From Haberlea rhodopensis (Eukaryota; Streptophyta; Magnoliopsida; Lamiales; Gesneriaceae): a DNA stretch of 64,000 nucleotides. This document shows, in pieces, positions 49,755 through 59,726 of this stretch. The notes below the pieces were generated by a model. That model saw only the letters and a list, made by a program, of their open reading frames with translations, ran no database searches and was not told the DNA's origin. The stretch lies in the NCBI GenBank assembly GCA_907163345.1, contig CAJQUN010000035.1:3903973-3967972 (forward strand), read 5' to 3'. The position numbers were made by a program, and so were the translations under genes. Within the stretch, counting starts at the first letter, position 1, and each line of letters begins with the position of its first letter.

Positions 49755-50487
49755 ATTTCATTCAATCAACGATACTTATACAAGAAATCATTTCTTCTGA
49801 AAAATACATCTATAGTTGATTATTTTTTTCTTTCTACCTGAACCAAAATGAACATTATTCTTAACTTTTTGTAGTGCAGACACAACTTATGGTATATTTT
49901 GTTCATGTTGTAGTAAGTAGTTGTTTAAGATGACAATTGCTTGAAATGCCTATTTTGACGATACATTTGCGACAAGGCGGCCGTCATCTGACTCTGGATC
50001 ATTTTCATCATCATTGTTTGTTATATTCTACATATAAGTTAAAAGAATGTACGCACATGAACTTAGTTTTCAATACATAAAGTTTTACCAAAAAAATGAA
50101 CTTCTTTAGATTCAAATAGTACTTTAATTGATGTTTTTTAATTTTTCTTACCACATACAATGTATGCATTTTACAATGAAAAATTATCTATAAAATAATA
50201 GATATTGATTTACCGATAAATGAATAAATGAATCATTAAAAAAAAAACAATTCATCTGCTTGTCTGCCGCTACTCCCATCACATGTTAACAATCGCAAAC
50301 GTGAGGTTGATATTCATGCGGCAAAAACCAATAATGTAATAGCGAAATCTTAATTAAGGTCCAAATCTCAAAATGTAAATAGCGACTGAAAGCACACATG
50401 TAAATGATATACGGATCCAACTAAATATCCCAGAACTTCGAAAAACAAATAACAAAATGCTTCGAGCAAAACAAAACTTCTTCAAAC
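48937..50487. other. Intergenic with an 85-bp tandem duplication and (TA)n
   Basis: No gene is seen. The segment starting at 49563 is repeated from 49648, each unit ending in a TA run that is longer in the second copy (to about 49752). The last 100 bp or so before 50488 should be the RPL7 3' UTR. Confidence 0.5.
49563..49752. repeat. 85-bp tandem duplication ending in (TA)n
   Basis: Two copies of TTAAATAATATAAATATTTA followed by AAAGGGCC(A/G)ATAAAAATA differ at only a few positions. Confidence 0.8.
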
Positions 50488-52019
50488 TTAGTTCATCCTT
50501 CGAATAAGCTCATTGATGTAATCCTCGCGATTACCAGCATCGCCACCCTCAACATAATGGTTCCTCTTCTTCTTCAATCCACCCAGAGGTGCCTTGAGTT
50601 GGAATGGCCACAAGAAGTTGTTTGCTTCTTTGAAATGGGGGTCCCACAGTCATGATCTCATGAATAAGATCTTCCATGCAAATTATCCCATATTTACCCA
50701 ACACCTATTGCCACCAAATCCAAGTTAAATAAGCGCACTAAGAATTATTTAAAGAAGTATCATCCTATGAACGAGTGTTTAATTATTCAAGTCTGAAACC
50801 TGCTCGATGATCGAATTGTCACTCAATGCATTTCGCTGCTTGTTCACTTTTCCATAGCCACGCTTGTAGATCAACTCACGCACACTTTTAAGGTTGGGGT
50901 ACCTGAAAAATGTGCACGGCATTGAGAATTAGCTTGAATGATTTATTTGAGGTTAAATCCAAAAATTTGCTACTCTTTTATGATTTCATGTAAGCATCGG
51001 CTTACCCGTACGTAACATAAGGCTCAACCCTGTGAAGCATGTTCATTGTAGCCTTGTTAACTTTTAGAAAGACTCCATTAAAGATCTACAAAGAGTTGCA
51101 GTAATGCTTAGTTTTACTATTGGATTAGTTTATGCAGCAGCAGGTGAGATGATGTCTAAACTCAAGATCTGGACAACCAAATTATCCTAGGACCTACACA
51201 CTCTTTGAACAGAAAATAAATGATGTCTAAATAAAATCCACCACAATAATTCAACATAGAGCAATACAAAATAACAATAAGCAACTAAATAGGTATAACT
51301 GCAAAAGTTATTATGGAAAAGATTATGGGAACAGACAATAAATCAAACAACATTATCGATGAGAAATTACATAAATTGAACGCGTAGCTTAGAACATGCT
51401 ACGGAATCTTATTCATCTGGAAAACACGAGCACAATACGGCATGATATTCGCATATAAAAAGAGCTTATCCTGAAATGATTTAGCCACAAAGAAATACAA
51501 GCAAATATCAATCACCTGCCGCAATCGAAGAAGCTGCAGAATTTTCTTGGTTCTTGGGTGCATGGCATTAATTCTGTAGATATAATAAGACATCAGTATG
51601 AATGGTTGACACAGATTTAAAACTTCATTGATGATCTAACGTCTTACCCACGGATTCTGACAATGAACAAAAGCTTGGCTTCTGAATTCACATAAAAGCC
51701 TCCCTTCAATCTGGCCTCACGCTTCAAGCGAATCAACTCCTTTTCCTGAATAACAAAAGCACAACCAGATTGTCAGCAAAAGATTATTTTTTATTCCACT
51801 CCAATGCTCCTAACATAAAGACAAATGGAATGATACCTGATCCTCATACTCCTTCGCATACAACCTTGCTTTCTTGCAGATCAAATTTCGGGTTTCAGAT
51901 TTCTTCTTCTTTGCTTCGTCGACCTCTTTGGCCTTTGCAAGGGCCCATTCCTCGTTCCTCTTCTGCTTCTTTAAAACTGACTCAGGAACTACAACACCAC
52001 CTTTGCCCTCCTCAACCAT
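50488..52019 (-). CDS. RPL7: 60S ribosomal protein L7 (uL30), with an apparent frameshift in the last exon
   Basis: Six coding exons on the minus strand (52019-51837, 51745-51648, 51573-51516, 51085-51006, 50902-50800, 50704-50488) encode a protein of about 245 residues, the usual length. The N-terminus is MVEEGKGGVVVPESVLKKQK with a Lys-rich helix. The uL30 core follows (GINAMHPRTKKILQLLRLRQ, FNGVFLKVNKATMNMLHRVE, YPNLKSVRELIYKRGYGK, GIICMEDLIHEIMTVGP), and the end is EDYINELIRRMN. It is a structural protein of the large subunit that contacts 5S/25S rRNA. In the last exon five Gs at 50637-50641 (Cs in the gene) stand where four are needed for VGPHFKEANNF. Read literally, the frame shifts and stops early, losing about 50 conserved residues; the text beyond is perfectly conserved. 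A sequencing error or a very recent mutation would explain this. Confidence 0.88.
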
Positions 52020-52880
52020 CTTTCTATCAAAGCAACCGAGTAGAATTAAGTAAAATATCAGACGCTACAGTATCTAGCTAGATGTGAAACTTTAATAAAG
52101 CGATTGTGAGCTTTGGTGCAAGTGTAATCACAAGAGGCACAGATTTTCTTTATAACTTTTAAAGAACTTCCCTAGCTTCTACAAGTTTTCAGCAATCACT
52201 AACGCATGCCAACTTTCAAGTCTTCAATACAATATGGAAAATAAATGTGACAAATGCAATGTTTCTTGAATTTAGAGATTTAAAAAGAGGACAATCTTCA
52301 AAGAATTTTTCCGACTACCCCATTCGGTGAATAAAATCTGAGTGATATTAAACCAGTTAACCCTCAGATCACAAACTTGTACTTTAGATCCTCATGAACG
52401 AAATAGACTCAGATGTAGAATATCAGGCACAATTAGCAAAAAAATACATTCTTTTGGCAGGGCTGCGCAAACAAATATCAATTTTATCGGTTGTCAAATC
52501 TCATGACTAATAGTGACGGCGTCCATTCACATCATATTAAGTTTACAAATAATATAATGCTTCTAAAATCAGATCACTAGTTACCCCAAAAACAATCAAC
52601 AATCATAAAAAGCAGAAGATTATCAACGCCTTTCTTTGCTTTCGCTCTAGCCGAGAATATCACAAATCAAACAACATAATCCAACAAAATCAACCAAACA
52701 AAATGTGTGTCTATCATTTCTTAACTTTAAAATAACATAATTCAACTGTTATCCTATATAATTAAGAAAAATACCACATCATATAACTGCCATTTTCTCA
52801 TAGTTAAAATGAAAAATCAATTCACCACACAAACAAATTAATGATAATCACACGAAACTATTATTTTAGTAAAACATTAC
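52020..52880 (-). other. Probable leader intron of RPL7
   Basis: On the minus strand CTCCG|GTAATG at 52881/52880 is a good donor, and GATAGAAAG immediately precedes the start codon. AT-rich sequence between is consistent with one 861-bp leader intron, common in plant ribosomal-protein genes. Confidence 0.5.
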
Positions 52881-53046
52881 CGGAGATCCAAATAAGCTCC
52901 TGTGCTAGAAAGAGTTAGGGTTTTTGTGGCGCTCCCGCTCCCGGAAATGCTACGGGAAAATCCGAAAGCCCTAGTTTATAAACCCTCATGGGCCTGATGG
53001 CTTTTGAGTCCACTTATTTGGTGCTTTGACTGGATCCCAGAGCCCA
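52881..53046 (-). promoter_or_regulatory. RPL7 leader and proximal promoter with telo box and site II motifs
   Basis: On the minus strand a telo box AAACCCTAA lies at 52923-52915 in the leader. Site II-type elements are at 52989-52994 (TGGGCC on the plus strand) and 53041-53046 (TGGGCT on the minus strand). This pairing is characteristic of plant ribosomal-protein promoters that respond to TCP factors and proliferation. Confidence 0.6.
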
Positions 53047-53861
53047 AAAAATCTCTCTTGGGAAAACCACTAACATATGATATAATATAAGTTATAACAT
53101 AATTATTCAGAAAATTATATATAGGTATCACTTTTTAAAATATGTTTTAATTAAATCTAGTAAATTATTTTTTTCTAAACTAAATATATCTTATGGGAAT
53201 CTTCTTTCAACTAAGTCTATTTTTATGAAACTCTATCTAATTAGTCATTTGCTATTCCTAAATACCATTGTTTGGAAAATCAATTTATAACAGTTAAATT
53301 ATCTCTTACTCGTCGTGAGAGTTGGTGATGGTGAGGAATATGGAGCGGTGACGGTGTTGTGGTGGAGGCAGCGACGATTCCTTTTCGTTTTGCCAAATGT
53401 CCTTCTTCTCCAACCATAGAAAACCGGCGTTTTGTTTCAATTTTGTTTGCTGTTTTTATGGAATTTTTGGGTTTTAATTAACATTGAACTTTTATTCAAT
53501 TTTGGTGCATATTATATGTTTACTAAAAGGTTTCTTTAGGTAAACAAAATTTTTTCGTAGCAAATTTGAAAAAGATAAACATCTGATTCCAAAGGTTCTG
53601 ATTTATCTTTTTTCCACTTTCATTTGTTTATGTACAATATACCAAGTCAAAAATAGATTCTAAAATTCCATTTTCATTTGTTTACATATTATTTTCATTT
53701 CTAAACTTTCAGTTATCACGCCACTACATTAGTTGAATGATCTATAATAACATAAAAGATGCATATATCAAATTCTTGACAATATATCATTGATGTAGCA
53801 CTATCTTATATTCGCAAATCAATGTTAAAGAACTAACAATATTAAACAAGCAACCAACACA
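53047..53861. other. Intergenic, no clear gene
   Basis: AT-rich. A short less AT-rich patch at about 53310-53420 could encode MVGEEGHLAKRKGIVAAS on the minus strand. It is unrecognised and too short to call. Confidence 0.35.
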
Positions 53862-54848
53862 TATCGGTGCATGTAAAATATATACACCGCTAGTCTATCG
53901 GTGCATGTAATTTACATGCACCGATAGTCTATCGGTGCATGTAATTAGTTGGGGGTAGGTGATACGGCTACATCAACTACTCAAGCATCTTATTTGGTAA
54001 CATATGGTCCAGCAACGGCCTTTGGATCCCCTCCGGTGGTGGACCGAAGCGTTTTGGAATGAATGGAATGACTTCCCGAAGTTGATTGTTGGGCTCGTTC
54101 ATTAACTGATAGAAATATCAATTAATCCACCATATTTTTTTCTTGACAGAAAATAAGATAAGGAGATGGCTCCATATGCTCTGATTCATTAGTTGGTTCT
54201 CAAATGACATAATAATTAAGTATCATACAGTAAGTGTTAAAGACGATCACAAATAACACTTAAAAATTAAGACACGTATGTGTAATATATTATCATTTGC
54301 AAAAATAATATACTTTTGTTATGAGATTATTTAATAATTTATCATATATTCTATACTCATTCATAATAAAAATTTAATTACTAAAATAATATATTGTATC
54401 TTTAATTTGTTATAAGATCAAATGTAAAAATTATATAATGAAAATTAATTCATTTTTTATGATTTGATCATTGTTATTTAGTAATTACATAAAAAAATAT
54501 AGTATATTAGTGCATCACCGCTTATCGGTGCATGTAAATTACATGCATCGATAGATTTTAGTAAGTATGTGCATGTTACATGCACTGCTGAGTCTATTGG
54601 TGCATGTAAATTACATGCACCGATAGAATTATACTATATTTAACAACAAACACGTTCTTTTTATATATAATTTTGAATATGAATCATTTTTTGCATATTA
54701 ATTTTTTTAAATTAATAGCAAATTGAAATAGAAGGCTCATTATATGAAATAACAAACTGAATGAGAAAGCAACACCTAAGTCTAAAGATGCATGTAAGTT
54801 ACATACACCACTGAGTCTGTTGGTGCATGTAAATTACATGTACCAATG
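53862..54848. repeat. Cluster of short palindromes with core TGCATGTAAATTACATGCA
   Basis: About eight full, half or degenerate palindromes occur at 53862-53892, 53895-53927, 53929-53946, 54523-54553, 54568-54586, 54594-54626, 54788-54811 and 54819-54848. The best copies extend outward to CTATCGG...CCGATAG arms. Several are preceded by the same spacer, (C)TGAGTCT or TAGTCT. They fall in a left group and two right groups around an exon-like fragment. The layout resembles the palindromic arrays in the MULE ends although the sequence is unrelated. No flanking duplication was found. Confidence 0.8.
53977..54105 (-). pseudogene. Exon-like fragment with a C-terminal coding end, unidentified
   Basis: On the minus strand, after an acceptor-like TTTCTATCAG, an open frame reads LMNEPNNQLREVIPFIPKRF, continues GPPPEGIQRPLLDHMLPNKM and ends LE-stop. 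GC content is much higher than in the flanks and the residue pattern looks like real protein. The family is not recognised. Its place between palindrome groups suggests a transposon's own last exon or a captured gene fragment. Confidence 0.4.
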
Positions 54849-54949
54849 GTTTCAATATCATTACAGTCTCAAAATTTTCATTCAAACAATTGATCGAACA
54901 TCTCAAAAACATTACAGTTTTACGTTGCACACTAAAAATCTACAAACAA

Positions 54950-55105
54950 TCATTTACAAAAAAAATTGAAATTCATAAGAAATATAAAACAAGTCAACAC
55001 AATTGATAAATAAATGATAAACAGAAGAAGGAGATGATTTATCTTCTTGCACAGCCGTTTTTGCTTTCGTTTATTCGCGACCAGTGCGCGCAGATCTGAC
55101 GCCAT
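54950..55105 (-). pseudogene. Possible N-terminal transposase fragment (PIF/Harbinger-like), tentative
   Basis: A 51-codon minus-strand frame starts at 55105 with MASDLRALVANKRKQKRLCK, followed by the hydrophobic stretch HLLLLFIIYLSIVLTCFIF. A basic stretch and then a Leu/Ile-rich run recalls the N-terminus of plant PIF/Harbinger-type proteins, but this is from memory and weak. It lies 100 bp outside the palindrome cluster and may belong to the same element. No catalytic domain is present. Confidence 0.25.
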
Positions 55106-55339
55106 GGAAGAAGCAACAACTTCCGACGACTGACGTTGATGGTTGGACAGGTGGCTGGTCCAATTTTGAACAAATTGGACCTAGTTGAAAGATTTTTTTT
55201 GGAGGTGATTATGTCGAAAAAACTTTTACCTAATAGTACCGACACGAAATTTTCCGTAATTATATCCCCTCGATGGGGCAGGCGTTGCTGGGTTTGATTC
55301 CAATATATTTTTAAGAACATGAACTTTATTATTTGAGTT
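55106..55339. other. Intergenic, nothing recognised
   Basis: A 93-codon minus-strand frame spans this region but has no family motif and overlaps the tentative transposase fragment in another frame. Confidence 0.3.
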
Positions 55340-55450
55340 TTTTCTCGAGGTGGGTGGACTATTTTTTTTTCACGTACTGTGAAACTTGAACTCGAGTCTC
55401 TCCAAAATAAATGAGCTCTTATCCGCTTGATTAGACCAATATACTCATTA
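55340..55450 (-). mobile_element. tRNA-derived SINE remnant, minus strand
   Basis: On the minus strand TGGTCTAATCAAGCGGATAA resembles an A box and GAGTTCAAGTTTC a B box, followed by an A run (T run at about 55361-55370). The architecture matches the copy at 42045-42140. Confidence 0.45.
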
Positions 55451-55757
55451 TTTTGAATTTTGAGGCTATATTATGCTAATAATCAATAAAATTAGAAAAG
55501 AAAGAAAAGCAATTATGGGAACAATAATTGAAGCATCAGGTACAATACCTATTACACCAAAACCCTTGCAAATACTATCAAACCATTGGCATTCAATTCC
55601 TCCCTCCATCACTTGAAACGACAAGCAGGAATTTATCTGTACATGATACTGTATGCACGAAAGGGGAGGATGTGCTGACGTAAGCCCTAAGACATCATCC
55701 CTACTTGCACTTATACCTCGCCAAGTTCTCCTCGTAGAACTTCAAAGAAACTCGGCA
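55451..55757 (+). promoter_or_regulatory. Presumed promoter and leader of the SRP40-like gene
   Basis: This stretch separates the SINE from the start codon at 55758. No specific element can be named. Confidence 0.3.
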
Positions 55758-58700
55758 ATGGCGAAGAAGCGGCCTGAAAACTCGGCCGAATTGAAGTCTG
55801 AAGACGAGTCTATTTTGATATGCTCTATTGCTCAGTGGCTCGAAAATAAAGGCCTATCCAAAGTCCTCAAACGTTTCATCTCCGCAACTCATATTCAGGT
55901 ATACAAGCGTTAACAGTTGTTTGTGCAGGTCCTTGTAGGAATTTTCGATGGAGGCAAAAGGGGCAATAAATGTATTTTGGGTGCAAAGGCTTCATTGTTC
56001 GAAAACTTATAACCAAATTTGATAAAAAAGAATTTCAAATTTAGAACTTCTCCTGTCTCTGTGGTCCTGTGTTAAGCGTGCGTCTCTTATATCTATAAAC
56101 GTGTAGTGTTATGCATGCTAATCGGATATTTTCGATCTGATTTTGCGAGAACTACACCATTGTTTTTTTACTTTGTCTTGATTTATGTTAATAGTTCAGC
56201 TCCCTCTTTCAATTTGAAGTATACTGGAAATGAAAGTGGTCTGAACAATGAACATAAACTATGTTTCTCCAATACTATCAATGCTTAACCCTTTCTTTTT
56301 ATCGCTTTTCTGACTCTGACCTAGCGACCCATGCCCTTCTCCTTAGTTTTTAAACTAGCATCCCATTAAAAGTGGGAAGTGGATCCAGACTGTTCTTGAA
56401 ATAAACAACTCACACACACTCCGATGCCAAAGAAAGATAAATTCACCGATCACTACATTTAGATTTATTGGGTTTGTTGCGAAAATATCAGTATTAAATC
56501 TGAAACTCCTGGCAGATGGTCAGCTGGAGTGGATTTTGACATATTAGTAACTGTTCAAATTGTTAACTTTTTTTAGCATTCTTTGACTTGAATCAAGAAA
56601 CTTTGATGATTCTAACATGTGAGGATTCAGCTATGAACTGCAAATTTAGCTGGCAAGTGCTAAATAACTTTTCTGGACATTGATAAGCAGAGGTCGATGA
56701 CAAAAAATAGTCGGAGGAATTCAATCTCAAGTGCTGTGTACATACGTATTTAGCTGGCAAGTGCTAAACTGCTTCTCTAAACATAAATAAGACAGATTTT
56801 AATGGAAAGAAATTGTTGAAGGAATGAAATATTAAGTGCTTTGTGGGTACTCCTAAATATCTTACTTGTTACTCTGCTTAACGTTTTGGTAAGTTCCATC
56901 AATAATTTATGTTTTTGCCAGACTTCTGTATTTAATCCAGTTATTGTTCAGGATGATGATTGGAAGGCCAAGGCACTTAACTTGAACGAGATTTTCTCCA
57001 ACCATCTGGATAGTTGGTAAGCTGCCAGGATCCACAAGGAGAATTGTTGGATTACCATTTTTTTTTTTTGCAAACATAAATTTTGTTTCTAATTTTCTTG
57101 AAAGTTTGAGAAATATTTGAAATTGTTTAGTTCTCCTTGCTATGTGATCTGCTTTTGAGTGATTCTTATTTGGGCACATGAAAACTATTTTGGCAGCAAC
57201 TTTCTTGTGCAGAGTCTCATTTGATGGCATAAGTATTGTACAAATACCTTAATTTGGAGTTATTAGGTGCATTGTGTTTGTATATACTCTTTTGCTTAAT
57301 TATTATCCAATTTAGACGAAAAAAGTTCATTTTAAATTAAGAGGTCGTGTTGGTGCTATACCTAATGCAACATTTCAGAAGATGGAATCAAGCAGGCGTG
57401 CAGTTCTATAATGATGAACTGATGCAAAATCTCATAATTTTGTAGATGTGCTAATTTCTGATACCTAATGAATATTTAATGGTAAGGATGATACAGTGGG
57501 AACTATGAATAGTTTTTGCGATGACCTCCATTAATTTCGATACCTGGCAGAGACCTGTTGCAGGCCACCTTGTATTCTTAAAATTAATTCACTTTTGTGA
57601 ACAGCGAGATGTTAAGTTCTCAAAATTTTGATAGTTGATTCTCATTTTGTTGAACTCCTTTTGTGTGCAGTAATGATGCGCACAAAGATAACACCATAAA
57701 GAAGCTAGGTAAATACTGAACATTATGAATACTCTGTTATTTTTTTATTATTTCGAATGAAAAAACGAGTTTCAGTTGCTTACTTAAAGCCTATTTCTTA
57801 CAGAAGAAATGGGTGCTGCTCCAGCAGAGCAAATTGGAAGCACATACTGTGCAGTACCTGAAGGAATTGTAAGCGAGAAGAAGAAAAAGAAAATGGGGGA
57901 TGTTCCAGCCATCGATTCAGAAAGAACTTCTGAAGATGCTGCAAGTAAAGAAAACACAAATGAATCAAATTTGAAGCTCCAATGGGAGAAACACTGCAAG
58001 ACAAATGATGCTCTTAGCCACGGTGAACAGAAATTGAAAACATTTAATGAATCCACCATGGAAAGAGTTTGTGAATTGACACCGGAATTAGGGGATGAAG
58101 CGGTTAAGAAACAGAAGGACAAGAAAAAAAAGAACAAGTCAGAATTAACAATTGTTGATGAGAAGCTACTAAATGCATTGCCTGAGGTGACCGAAGGGAA
58201 ACAGAAAGATCTAGTATCATTGCCAGGCAATGGTAGACATGATTCTGAGGTAACGGAAGATAAAAAGAAGAAAAAGAAAATGAAGAGGGATGATCTTGCA
58301 GCTGACAATATGAGTTGTGAATTGGGTAATAATAAGGTGTTTTCTGATAAAAATGCTAGTAGCCTTGAATCAAAGCATCAAAAAGCTCAAGCAAAAGAGA
58401 CAAATGGAAAGAAGGAAGCTAGCATCTTTGTGGAGTTAACTGGTCCTGGTGCAGTTGATAGCACATCTAAAAAGAAATCAGTTGAGGCTGCAGGAGATGT
58501 GGTTAATGAATCTAAGAAGTCTTCGAAGAAAAGAAAAAGATTGGCTTCTGATGAAAATGAGAAACTGCCTAGTTTGGATGTGGTAGTTGAGGAATCGAAG
58601 CGTAGAAAAACCAATGGTATTGAGCCAAAAAATACACTCCCTAGAGCCAATGGACACGTTGACAGCCAGAATAAAGAAGAAAATTTTCAAGTTGGTCATG

Positions 58701-59726
58701 TGAGGTCCCAGAATTTATCTGCTAAACAAACTGGTGAAATTCCTAATGATGATTTCAACAATGGAGTGGAGAAACTGAGTCACCCAAAATATGCAACAAA
58801 ACAGCATAACAATTCTGCTGAGGTATGCTGCTTTCTGTTGACGAACGTTTTTAGAAAATTTTGTTCACGATTGTCTCTTGATGTGCACAAAATGTTAATG
58901 TGTCGTGACAACTCACTCAAAATGGATCGTTAACATTATGGTCAATTTTGTTTTGTGGCACCAGTTGTAAAAGTTTCCAAAAGATGTTAAAGTGAAGCTA
59001 TTCTTTTTTTTTTTGTAGCCAAAAACAGTAAATGCATTTCAAAGGGTGAAAATTGATGATGTGGAATTTGTTGATGAGAGGCTTCAAGATAATTCTTACT
59101 GGGCTAAGGTTTGTTGGTTTTCCTTGTTTACTTTTTCTTGATTACGATTTCATGTACACTTGTGCATTTTAATTTTTACTGCTCTATGTCAATTTGCTCT
59201 GCAATCTACTAGAATGTTTTATGTGCACGTATGAATGTGCTTTTGAAGTACGATTAGCCATGTCAAATATTTCAATGTGCATGTGGAACTTATTTTCTTC
59301 TAAGCTTTTGCAGGATGGTGCTGAAAATGGTTATGGGGCAAAGGCACAAGAAGTTCTTGGCCAGGTCAAAGGAAGGTGTGTTTTTCTCAGATTTTCAACC
59401 ACGAATCATTTCAGATTAAAAGGAATAAATGATGGATGGAAACACGAGAAAGTAGAGTATAGATTTAATTTCTAATAATATTACTTTAAAGTTGCAGGAA
59501 TATATAACCTGCTTAAGTACTTTATTCAGTGGTAATACTTGTGTTGGGACGACATCGCACTTTAATCTCTGACCATCAAAACTTATTCACATTTGCTGCT
59601 TCATTTCCCGTCTTAAACAGGGGCTTCCGACATGAAAAAACCAAGAAGAAACGTGGTAGCTATAGGGGAGGACAAATTGACCTGGACTCCCATTCCATAA
59701 AATTCAATTATTCTGATGATGACTGA
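55758..59726 (+). CDS. Nopp140/SRP40-like nucleolar phosphoprotein
   Basis: Seven exons (55758-55898, 56952-57016, 57671-57708, 57804-58822, 59019-59108, 59314-59375, 59621-59726) give 506 residues. The first exon carries a LisH-like helix (ICSIAQWLENKGLSKVLKRF, residues about 20-40), continued by KALNLNEIFSNHLDS. The large fourth exon is a low-complexity, Lys/Glu/Ser-rich region with several KKKKK clusters, typical of nucleolar chaperones phosphorylated by CK2. The end is the SRP40 C-terminal domain: NAFQRVKIDDVEFVDERLQD, NSYWAKDGAENGYGAKAQEV, FRHEKTKKKRGSYRGGQIDL and KFNYSDDD. In yeast and animals such proteins shuttle between nucleolus and cytoplasm and support snoRNP function. The start follows CTCGGCA, with an upstream in-frame ATG at 55653 judged unlikely. 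The gene looks intact. Confidence 0.9.

Noticed and set aside
57784..58308. 174-codon minus-strand frame rich in Ser/Phe
   Set aside because: It is the antisense shadow of the Lys/Glu-rich fourth exon of the SRP40-like gene.
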